From the NCBI RefSeq assembly GCF_007744675.1, contig NZ_CP036269.1:1255501-1319500 (forward strand): 64,000 bases of DNA, written 5' to 3'. Each line of letters begins with the position of its first letter. Within the stretch, counting starts at the first letter, position 1. The DNA is from Gimesia alba. GTDB taxonomy: Bacteria > Planctomycetota > Planctomycetia > Planctomycetales > Planctomycetaceae. Of the stretch, positions 1-7,598 are shown one piece after another. The translations under genes and the position numbers were made by a program. The notes beneath the pieces were generated by a model. That model was given only the letters and a program-made list of their open reading frames with translations. It searched no databases and was not told where the DNA came from.

Positions 1-2
1 CA

Positions 3-1058
3 ATGATGGCCAATCATTGGGCTCTGGAAGGCGAGACGGTCACGCTGATTACCCTGGATTCTGCGGAGACAGATACGTTTCAACTGTCAGATTCGGTTCA
101 GCGACGTGCGTTGGGTCTGATGCAGGACTCAAACAATCTGTGGCAAGCGGTCTACAACAACTGGTACCGAATCAAAAAGTTGCGGGAAGCAATTTCACAG
201 TCCGAGCCGGATGTGGTCATCAGCCTGACTGATCGGATGAATGTACTGACTCTGCTGGCATCGCACCAATCGAAGTGCCCCGTTCTGATCTCGGAACGTT
301 CCGATCCACGGCATCATCCAATCGGCCGTCTCTGGTCAGTTTTGCGTAAATACATGTATCCGCGCGCCACTGCTGTCGTCGTTCAGACAGAGGGAGTCGC
401 CGATTATTTTCGAGAGTGGCTCAAGTCGACTCCGATTGAAGTCATTCCCAATGCGGTGCCTTCGCCTCGTACACCCGATGTACCCGTTGTCACAGAACAG
501 GATGTGCTTGAGCGTCCGCCGTCGCATCTGATTTTGGGAATGGGACGACTTTCCTATGAAAAGGGATTTGATATGTTGATCGATGCCTTTTCGTTCTTGG
601 CTCACGAATTTCCGGAGTGGAAATTACGAATCTTAGGCGAGGGGCCATTACGCGACTCGTTACAGGCAACCATTAATCAGCGCGGATTAGAGGAACAGAT
701 TGAATTAACAGGCTGGGTTGCCGATCCTGAAGTTTTTTTGGACCAGGGAGAAATATTTGTGTTACCCTCAAGGTATGAAGGCTTTCCAAATGCGTTACTC
801 CAGGCGATGTCCCGCGGCTTAGCGTGTATCAGTTTTGACTGTGAAAGTGGTCCGGCTGATATTGCACGCGAGGACCTGCAGGTGATGCTTGTGCCTGCCG
901 AAAATGTAAGCGAGTTAACCCGGGCGATGAGAGAGCTCATGCAAGATGAACGTTTATGTAAAGAGGTGGCCGTCCAGAATCTGCAAGTCACCAAGCAATT
1001 TTCAGCCGCCCGCTATTTTGAATCCTGGGATCAACTCATTAATCAAACCATTTCCTGA
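3..1058 (+). CDS. GT4-family glycosyltransferase (5' end cut by window edge)
   Basis: Transfers a sugar from a nucleotide-sugar donor, probably in surface polysaccharide or glycolipid synthesis in the cytoplasm. The C-terminal half shows the GT4 donor-binding Rossmann fold: GMGRLSYEKGFDMLIDAF near residue 180, GEGPLRDSL near 215, and VLPSRYEGFPNALLQAM near 253. In the last motif the second acidic residue of the usual E-x7-E pair is replaced by Gln. The first residues correspond to a point some 15-20 residues into a typical GT4 protein, after the usual GGAERV segment, and the frame stays open to base 1. The true start therefore lies upstream of the window. The donor and acceptor cannot be read from the sequence. 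Confidence 0.88.
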   Translation: MMANHWALEGETVTLITLDSAETDTFQLSDSVQRRALGLMQDSNNLWQAVYNNWYRIKKLREAISQSEPDVVISLTDRMNVLTLLASHQSKCPVLISERSDPRHHPIGRLWSVLRKYMYPRATAVVVQTEGVADYFREWLKSTPIEVIPNAVPSPRTPDVPVVTEQDVLERPPSHLILGMGRLSYEKGFDMLIDAFSFLAHEFPEWKLRILGEGPLRDSLQATINQRGLEEQIELTGWVADPEVFLDQGEIFVLPSRYEGFPNALLQAMSRGLACISFDCESGPADIAREDLQVMLVPAENVSELTRAMRELMQDERLCKEVAVQNLQVTKQFSAARYFESWDQLINQTIS

Positions 1059-1069
1059 AAAGCCACGAT

Positions 1070-1444
1070 ATGCAACAGTATGTTATTTTACGTCACGATT
1101 TTCCCGAGCTACATTGGGATTTGATGCTGGAACATGAAGGCGTCCTCAAGACCTGGCGGCTGCCCGTCGCGCCAGAGATTGATCCTGCTTCAGATGAATC
1201 GTCGATTGATCTTCTCGTGGAAGCGTTACCCGATCATCGAATCGCCTATCTCGAATACGAAGGGCCGGTCAGTGGCGATCGAGGAGAAGTCAGCCGCTGG
1301 GATCGTGGATCACTGACGCTGCTGGAATATAACGATGACAGTCTAGTCGCGTTGCTGACTGGTGAAGAACTGGCGGGACGTGTGACGCTCAAAAAAACGG
1401 ATCAGGAAAATCAGTGGAGTTTGAATTACACAGCGTTTTTTTAA
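1070..1444 (+). CDS. Stand-alone LigD-type 3'-phosphoesterase domain protein
   Basis: A 124-residue protein resembling the N-terminal phosphoesterase (PE) domain of bacterial DNA ligase D, which trims 3' ends during end repair. The signature is seen at the start (VILRHDFPELHWDLMLE, with the conserved His and the HWDLMLE strand), in the KTWRLP strand, and in the SGDRGEVSRWDRG segment that matches the family's GxVxxWDxG region. No ligase or polymerase domain follows, so it is a free-standing version, as in many bacteria and archaea. It begins 11 bases after the glycosyltransferase stop and may be co-transcribed, although the two products have no obvious shared job. The role in repair is inferred from family. 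Confidence 0.8.
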   Translation: MQQYVILRHDFPELHWDLMLEHEGVLKTWRLPVAPEIDPASDESSIDLLVEALPDHRIAYLEYEGPVSGDRGEVSRWDRGSLTLLEYNDDSLVALLTGEELAGRVTLKKTDQENQWSLNYTAFF

Positions 1445-1494
1445 AGTCGTATGCCGATCGTAGAGTGAAACTGTTCAGACAATGCCGGTAAGAA

Positions 1495-2157
1495 TTATTT
1501 TTTGACCTCGGCCTTACCAGCAATGCGAAACATTCCCGGCTCAACACCAAGTGCCGTTAAGTCGGGAAACTCTGATTTTCCACGATCAAGATAAACGATT
1601 AAGACATCGTTTCCATTCATCTGGCTCCATTCAATATACCAGCCGTCTGCCCGCGCTTCCTGAATCAGATCGGTAATGGCATCATCAATGGGAATGGGCA
1701 GCAGGCCGGCGCGGGCTTTATCCAACTCAAGGACAAGTTGATTTTCTTTGAGCAGCCAAGGCTTGAATTTCAGGCTGATGATGCCCGACCATTTTTTGAG
1801 TGTCAGGTGAAAACCCAGTTCCACATGATCTTTTTCGAACTTTACGAGGGGATCAGAAATACCTTCAGGCACCCATTCGTTATACTTTTGGTGTAATTCT
1901 TCTGCCAGCCAGGCATTCACCTGTTGTTCGCTGAATTCCTGAGACCAAGTCGGCTCTTTATTGCGGACGTCATTGACCACTTGCATCGAACGTTGAACAA
2001 ATTCTTTTGCTTCCTCTTGCCTGACTTCCGGCTGTGACTGCTCCTGCAGTGCTTCCTGATAAAATTCAGGCACTTGGGAAGCAGACCAGTACAGTCCACT
2101 GGCGACCCCTCCCAGGAGCAGCAGCAGTAAAAACAGGAGCAAAAGAAAACGTTTCAT
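1495..2157 (-). CDS. Membrane-anchored protein of unknown function
   Basis: A 220-residue protein not recognised as a named family. Residues 1-25 are a Leu-rich hydrophobic segment after Met-Lys-Arg, fitting an uncleaved anchor or signal peptide, so the rest is probably exported. The remainder is a mixed alpha/beta soluble domain: charged helices (EVRQEEAKEFVQRSM), then strands such as HVELGFHLTLKKW and ENQLVLELDKARAGLLPIP. That strand pattern resembles lipid-binding or AsmA-like folds, but this is only impression. It is convergent with the LigD-like gene and divergent from gltX. Its own ATG is used and no other start fits better. Confidence 0.6.
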   Translation of the reverse strand: MKRFLLLLFLLLLLLGGVASGLYWSASQVPEFYQEALQEQSQPEVRQEEAKEFVQRSMQVVNDVRNKEPTWSQEFSEQQVNAWLAEELHQKYNEWVPEGISDPLVKFEKDHVELGFHLTLKKWSGIISLKFKPWLLKENQLVLELDKARAGLLPIPIDDAITDLIQEARADGWYIEWSQMNGNDVLIVYLDRGKSEFPDLTALGVEPGMFRIAGKAEVKK

Positions 2158-2259
2158 GCCGAAATGCTAGGTGCGGTAGGGAGAAGCGTCAAGACCGGTC
2201 CGGTGGGTGAGAATCTACAGAAAAGGCAAAATAACGCTAAGTTGTATCTTTAAATATAC

Positions 2260-2288
2260 TTGTCGAACCGCTGAAGGTCTTTTATGAT
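2260..2288 (+). promoter_or_regulatory. Candidate sigma-70 promoter upstream of gltX
   Basis: TTGTCG and TATGAT are separated by 17 bases, about 107 bases before the gltX start codon. Spacing and -10 are good and the -35 is fair. It lies in the 238-base spacer divergent from the anchored protein gene. The call is by pattern only. Confidence 0.45.
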
Positions 2289-2395
2289 CAGTCGTCCGAA
2301 TCAGGACTATTGAAAGAAGCTTTGGCGCCTTCCCTGTTTTATCCAGCAGGAACCATAAGTTCCAACTGTGAAAGAGAAAGAATAAGAGCCCGTTT

Positions 2396-3967
2396 ATGAG
2401 TACCGTCCGAACCCGTTTTGCCCCCAGTCCGACCGGCTATATGCACATTGGGGGGATGCGTACTGCCTTATTTAACTGGCTCTGGGCACGGCACAATGGG
2501 GGGCAATTCATTCTCCGCATTGATGATACCGATCAGGAACGCAACATATCCGCAGCACTCGGTCCGATTCTGCAGGCGTTTAAATGGCTGGGGTTGGATT
2601 GGGATGAAGGCCCCGAAATTGGGGGCGAACATGGCCCCTATTTTCAATCGGAACGGAATGATCTTTACCGTGCAGCCGTCGATCAACTGTTGGCGGAAGG
2701 AAAAGCCTATCGGTGTTATGAAACTCCCGAGCAGATTCAGGCCGATCGCGAAGCTGCAGAGAAAGAAAAGCGAAACTTCCTGAATTTGCGTCGTTCGTTG
2801 GAGTTGACCGAGAGTGAAAAGGAGCAATACGAGGCAGAAGGCCGCCCGTCAGTGGTGCGGTTGCTGGTGCCCCGCGATCAGAAAATTCAGATTGATGATG
2901 CTGTGCGGGGGCATGTTGAATTTGATGCCGGTCTGATGCCCGATCCGGTCATTTTGCGGGGCAATGGTACGCCTCTGTATAATCTGGCGACGGTTATCGA
3001 CGACGCACAAATGCAGATTACGCATGTGATCCGGGCCGAGGAGCATCTTTCGAATACTCCGGTGCAGGTCCTGATTTATCAGGCACTTGGCTATGAACTG
3101 CCGCAGTTTGCACACATTCCGTTTGTGGCAGCACCTGGTGGGAAAGAAAAACTGAGTAAGCGAAAACTCGATAAGTATCGCAAGAGTCCACAGTTCAAAA
3201 AAATGTTTGATAAAGCGGAAGCCGTTTTTCCTCGGATTGGATTGGAAAACGCAGATGGCCTGGATCCGGTGATGGTCGAATATTACGAAAAAATCGGCTA
3301 TCTGCCGGAAGCGATCCTAAATGCTTTGGCGCGACTGGGTTGGTCTCTGGATGACAAGACCGAAATCATGTCGTTAGATACGATTGTTGAGAACTTTACG
3401 CTGGATCGGATTGTCAAAGCTGCTGCAGGTTTGGATCCGGATAAACTACTCAGTTTTCAGGCACACTGGATGAACCAGTTGTCTCTGGATGAAAAAGTGG
3501 CACACTGCGGTCCGTATCTGGAGAAAGCCGGCTTGGTAAAGAATGCAGCCGATCCGGAAACCAGTCAACGGATCAGCCAGGTGATTGTGGGCATGGAAGA
3601 CCGGCTGAAAATCGCCAGCGATATTCTGGACTTTGATGAGTTTTTTGTGGCCGACGATGAGTTGGAATATGATCCTAAAGCGTTCAAAAAGCGAATTCGG
3701 AAAGCGGCAGATGCCGTACCACTGTTGGAGAAAGTCAAAAATGAATTGGTCCAGACCAGTGACTTCAGCGCAGTAGGCTTAGACAAACTGCTGCATGATT
3801 TTGTTGAAGCCGAGGGCATCGGTATGGGGCAGATCATTCATGCCTTGCGTGTTGCCGTCAGTGGAAAAGGGACAGGGATCGGGATGTTCGATTGCCTGGC
3901 CATTCTGGGAAAAGAGTCTTGCGTTCGACGGATTGACCGGGCGATTGCCCTCAGTCAGAGTGAATAA
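2396..3967 (+). CDS. gltX: Glutamyl-tRNA synthetase
   Basis: Class I synthetase charging tRNA-Glu with glutamate in the cytoplasm. The N-terminus has [18 protein letters not shown] with the HIGH-type motif (MHIGG) and ILRIDDTD. The second signature [11 protein letters not shown] is at about residues 251-261. At 523 residues it is longer than common bacterial enzymes. Directly after the KLSKR signature there is an extra stretch of roughly 35 residues ([18 protein letters not shown] through VEYYEKIG) before the usual [16 protein letters not shown] block resumes. The C-terminal anticodon-binding half is otherwise normal. The Shine-Dalgarno sequence is weak. It is followed 57 bases later by glnS on the same strand. 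Function is secure; whether it is discriminating or not cannot be decided here. Confidence 0.95.
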   Translation: MSTVRTRFAPSPTGYMHIGGMRTALFNWLWARHNGGQFILRIDDTDQERNISAALGPILQAFKWLGLDWDEGPEIGGEHGPYFQSERNDLYRAAVDQLLAEGKAYRCYETPEQIQADREAAEKEKRNFLNLRRSLELTESEKEQYEAEGRPSVVRLLVPRDQKIQIDDAVRGHVEFDAGLMPDPVILRGNGTPLYNLATVIDDAQMQITHVIRAEEHLSNTPVQVLIYQALGYELPQFAHIPFVAAPGGKEKLSKRKLDKYRKSPQFKKMFDKAEAVFPRIGLENADGLDPVMVEYYEKIGYLPEAILNALARLGWSLDDKTEIMSLDTIVENFTLDRIVKAAAGLDPDKLLSFQAHWMNQLSLDEKVAHCGPYLEKAGLVKNAADPETSQRISQVIVGMEDRLKIASDILDFDEFFVADDELEYDPKAFKKRIRKAADAVPLLEKVKNELVQTSDFSAVGLDKLLHDFVEAEGIGMGQIIHALRVAVSGKGTGIGMFDCLAILGKESCVRRIDRAIALSQSE

Positions 3968-4024
3968 TTAAAGCAACAAAAACAGGCTGGTCCTGTGATT
4001 GATGAATCATTTAAGGAGTAGGGG

Positions 4025-5743
4025 ATGTCAACTCCCGAAGAAAAAACGTCAGTTGATTTTATTCGCGCGATTATTCAGGAAGATAATCGTACGGACAAGC
4101 ATGACGGGCGTGTGCATACCCGTTTTCCTCCCGAGCCGAATGGCTATCTGCATATCGGTCACGCCAAGTCGATCTGTCTGAATTTTGGCATCGCGAATGA
4201 AAATCCGGGCGGCCTCTGTAACCTGCGGTTCGACGATACGAACCCGGAAAAAGAAGATGTGGAATACGTAGATTCCATCAAGGAAGACGTGCGGTGGCTT
4301 GGCTTTGACTGGGACGATCGTGAGTATTTTGCATCCGACTATTTTGATCAGCTTTATGAATTTGCTGTGACTCTGATCAAAAAAGGCAAAGCCTACGCGT
4401 GTGACTTACCGGCCGACAAAATGCGCGAGTACCGCGGAACGGCGACCGAACCCGGTAAACCGAGTCCGGGACGCTCACGATCTGTAGAAGAAAATCTGGA
4501 CTTGTTTGAACGCATGAAAAATGGCGAATTCAAAGAGGGGGAGTTTGTTCTGCGAGCCAAAATTGATTTGGCGTCACCGAATTTTCACATGCGCGATCCA
4601 GTGATCTATCGTGTGCGGCACGTACATCACCACCGAACGGGGGATAAATGGTGTATCTATCCCATGTACGATTACACGCACTGTATTTCCGACTCAATTG
4701 AAAAAATCACGCACTCGATTTGTACCCTCGAGTTTGAAGACCATCGCCCCTTATATGACTGGATTCTGGACGAACTCGAAGTATTTCATCCGCAGCAGAT
4801 TGAATTCGCTCGTTTGAATATGACCTATACCGTCATGAGCAAACGGAAATTGTTGGAACTGGTGCAGGGTAACTTTGTTTCGGGATGGGATGACCCGCGG
4901 ATGCCAACCATTTGTGGCATGCGTCGTCGCGGAGTGACTCCGGAAGCATTACGCGAATTCTGTAAGACAATTGGTGTCACCAAATTTAATTCCATGACCG
5001 ATAAAGTTGTTCTGGAAAATTGTATTCGCGATCATCTGAATCAGGTAGCACCGCGTGTGATGGGGGTTTTGAACCCGCTGCGCGTGGTGATTGAGAATTA
5101 TCCTGAAGGTACATCTGAAGAACTGGACGCTGTGAATAATCCCAACGATGAAACTGCGGGAACGCGGAAGGTACCTTTTTCGAAAGTGATTTACATCGAA
5201 AAAGAAGATTTCATGGAAGATCCTCCCAAGAAATTCTTTCGGCTTTCTCCAGGCAAAGAGGTCCGGCTGCGGTATGCCTATTTTGTGACCTGCGTCGATG
5301 TGATCAAAGACGATGCTGGAGAAGTGATCGAGCTGCGTTGTACTTACGATCCTGAAACGAAGGGGGGCAATGCCCCCGATGGCCGAAAGGTTAAAGCCAC
5401 GATCCACTGGGTCTCTGAAGCACACGCTGTAGACGCCGAAGTTCGGCTCTACGACCATCTCTTCAGTACGCCCGATCCGGAAGATCTTCCGGAAGGCGAA
5501 GATTACAAAACCAATCTCAACCCGGCATCATTGCAGGTTCTGATAGGGTGCAAACTGGAACGGAGTTTAAAAGCCGCGAAACCAGGCAGCCGTTTTCAGT
5601 TTGAACGGCTGGGCTACTTTTGCGTTGACAGCAGAGATTCAACAGATGAAACCCCCGTTTTCAATCGAACAGTGACCCTGCGTGATACGTGGGCCAAACT
5701 GGAAAAGCAGGCTCAGAATCAACCCAAAGGCAAGAAGAATTAG
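4025..5743 (+). CDS. glnS: Glutaminyl-tRNA synthetase
   Basis: Charges tRNA-Gln directly with glutamine. It shows [15 protein letters not shown] (HIGH motif) near residue 38, FDDTNPEKE, the signature [11 protein letters not shown] near 263, and a complete C-terminal double beta-barrel anticodon-binding region, for 572 residues in all. The start at 4025 is supported by AAGGAG followed by TAGGGG directly before ATG. GlnRS in bacteria is generally explained by ancient transfer from a eukaryote-like source, so its tandem position after gltX is notable. If the genome also encodes GatCAB, two routes to Gln-tRNA could coexist. A bidirectional hairpin follows the gene. Identification is secure. Confidence 0.95.
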   Translation: MSTPEEKTSVDFIRAIIQEDNRTDKHDGRVHTRFPPEPNGYLHIGHAKSICLNFGIANENPGGLCNLRFDDTNPEKEDVEYVDSIKEDVRWLGFDWDDREYFASDYFDQLYEFAVTLIKKGKAYACDLPADKMREYRGTATEPGKPSPGRSRSVEENLDLFERMKNGEFKEGEFVLRAKIDLASPNFHMRDPVIYRVRHVHHHRTGDKWCIYPMYDYTHCISDSIEKITHSICTLEFEDHRPLYDWILDELEVFHPQQIEFARLNMTYTVMSKRKLLELVQGNFVSGWDDPRMPTICGMRRRGVTPEALREFCKTIGVTKFNSMTDKVVLENCIRDHLNQVAPRVMGVLNPLRVVIENYPEGTSEELDAVNNPNDETAGTRKVPFSKVIYIEKEDFMEDPPKKFFRLSPGKEVRLRYAYFVTCVDVIKDDAGEVIELRCTYDPETKGGNAPDGRKVKATIHWVSEAHAVDAEVRLYDHLFSTPDPEDLPEGEDYKTNLNPASLQVLIGCKLERSLKAAKPGSRFQFERLGYFCVDSRDSTDETPVFNRTVTLRDTWAKLEKQAQNQPKGKKN

Positions 5744-5753
5744 TAGAGCGCAT

Positions 5754-5788
5754 AAAAAAACACTCGTCGAACTGAGGTTCGACGAGTG
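5754..5788 (-). terminator. Rho-independent terminator of the YTV-like gene (between convergent genes)
   Basis: A perfect 12-bp stem (CACTCGTCGAAC / GTTCGACGAGTG) with a TGAG loop. Read on the minus strand it is followed by seven T residues, so it mainly ends transcription of the minus-strand repeat protein gene. The stem may also slow transcription leaving glnS. Confidence 0.85.
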
Positions 5789-5828
5789 AGCCCATGCACT
5801 TCAAAGTGCTCATGTTTCAAACTTTGAA

Positions 5829-6986
5829 TCAGGGTGTTCGCTGTGCCACGGTAATATCGCTGCTCGATGTAACCGGAGCTGTCTTTTCAGAGCGTGGAAC
5901 ACGACGTGTCCAGCCACTGGCACGGACGATAGACGGCAGAGGTCTATCTGATGTATCAGGTTCGTATCCGGCACGACGTGTGGGGGGGAATGCCGGAGCC
6001 GTTGATTCCTGAGGGGCTTCATAAGAAGAGCGACGGAAGGAAGAGTCGTCATCCAGGCTGGATCGTCGTGGATCAGAAGCGGGATCACGTTCGTACTTGT
6101 CACCGTTCGCATCAAACGAATCATCATATTTTTTCTTGTTCGAAGCCGAACGTTTGTGGATTGGTTCAGGAGCACCCGCTGACATGTAAGGCTCAGGTGT
6201 GGGCAGCAACGCAGTTGCTGTTCCGTTGAATCCACCGTTGGACGGATAGACATAAGCAGTGCGAGTGGTCGGAATGGATCGCATGACAGTGACTGGCTTC
6301 ATGGCGGTCACTGTGGTTTTGACATAACGTGTTGAGTTCACTGCAACCTTACGGGTCGTTGTGTAAGGAACCATACGTGCCACGTTGTAAGTCACTTTGC
6401 GAGTCTGGCGCACGGCAACCTGACGTGTGACAGGTACATTCTGTGTGACCACATTCGGTACATAATGTCTGGTAGTACGATATTGCGGAGTGAATGCCAT
6501 TCGCATGGAGTAACCAGTACGGTTCATCCAGCCCATCAAATTCGGGCGGCTGTCATAGGCACAGGGCGAGACACGTGGGATACACTGGCGTTGAGTCACC
6601 CAGCGTCCCATGTCTTTTTGGACCTGTCGGCACTCTGTGACATTTTGATAGGTCGTACAAGGTACGTCGACCGTTCTTGGCTCAAGCACTTGACGATAGG
6701 CGGTGACTTGCTGATCGACGTATTTGGTTTCGACCACAGGTTTCATGACTGTCTGCTGAACAGGACGATACTCAGTCACCGGCACCTGTCGATAGGTGGT
6801 CTGGGTCACTGGAATCGGGCACTGTACCACTGGCTGTGGACAGCAGTTTTGGATGACGGGTGGTGGTGCACAGGAATTACAGTTGTTAAAGGGCAGCCAC
6901 TGAGCCTGTGCAGTACCTGCAGCTAAAGAAAACACTGTAATCCCCACTACGGGAATTGAACGGATAACGCGTTTTAACATGAGCAT
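5829..6986 (-). CDS. Secreted YTV-like repeat protein (planctomycetal envelope protein)
   Basis: A 385-residue exported protein. Residues 1-28 form a signal peptide ending in AQA. A short Cys/Pro-rich segment follows (CNSCAPPPVIQNCCPQP). From about residue 60 to 250 there are many short repeats of the type V-P-x-T-x-x-R/K-x-V (VPVTEYRPVQQTV, VPYTTTRKVAVN, KTTVTAMKPV), alternating Thr, Val, Tyr and Arg. This resembles the YTV repeat proteins described from planctomycete envelopes. The last 130 residues are polar and disordered-looking (DDSFDANGDKYERDPASDP). A structural role in the proteinaceous cell wall is inferred. The start ATG has a weak TAGGA upstream; an in-frame ATG two codons later is equally possible. 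It has its own terminator. Confidence 0.72.
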   Translation of the reverse strand: MLMLKRVIRSIPVVGITVFSLAAGTAQAQWLPFNNCNSCAPPPVIQNCCPQPVVQCPIPVTQTTYRQVPVTEYRPVQQTVMKPVVETKYVDQQVTAYRQVLEPRTVDVPCTTYQNVTECRQVQKDMGRWVTQRQCIPRVSPCAYDSRPNLMGWMNRTGYSMRMAFTPQYRTTRHYVPNVVTQNVPVTRQVAVRQTRKVTYNVARMVPYTTTRKVAVNSTRYVKTTVTAMKPVTVMRSIPTTRTAYVYPSNGGFNGTATALLPTPEPYMSAGAPEPIHKRSASNKKKYDDSFDANGDKYERDPASDPRRSSLDDDSSFRRSSYEAPQESTAPAFPPTRRAGYEPDTSDRPLPSIVRASGWTRRVPRSEKTAPVTSSSDITVAQRTP

Positions 6987-7598
6987 GTCCTACAAAGAGA
7001 GTCTTTGAGAGGGGGTATTTGAAAGAGTAAAGTGAAGTGTGCAATGTCTGGAAAAGCTAAGGCTTGCTGACCAATCATTGCGATGGGGCAGGTTTTTTAT
7101 GAAATATTGAAATTTGGGTCAAGTCGGATTCAACCAAATGCCGATAGGGAGTTGTCTGAATGATACGGATTGAATTGTAATGGTTGAATTTTAAAAGGGT
7201 TACGGAAATTGAACCTTTTTGAGAGTTGGCTAGATTTTTAAAAATTTAAAGTCGGTTTCAGTGGATTATCAGAGAAAGTTGATCTCAAGAACGTCAGATA
7301 GCCGATGAAATCTTTGTTATCGGGCAAAATACGTACGTGTTTTGGGGAGGTTCCTCCTCGATAGCATGTATTCAAGCGATGATCTGACATGATATGATCT
7401 TATATGTATTAAAGATCTGATTTTAATAGACTTACATCTTTAATAGTGACAAGATTCATGTTGTAGGCAATAAGGATATTGCTGTAAAATCATTTGTTTC
7501 ATATACGGTAAACACTCTCATTTACTCGATCCCTTCACTTCTACCCGGTTGTTAAGATCGAACGAGAGATCGATTTAAGTAACACACGGAAGTGTTCT
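6987..7598. other. 612-base AT-rich spacer between divergent genes
   Basis: No convincing gene is present. The spacer holds the promoters of the minus-strand YTV-like gene and the plus-strand RND gene. Its main feature is a 10-bp inverted repeat, TATTAAAGAT at 7407-7416 and ATCTTTAATA at 7436-7445, around a 19-base loop, in very AT-rich DNA about 155 bases before the RND start. It could be an operator or an RNA hairpin. Confidence 0.4.
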
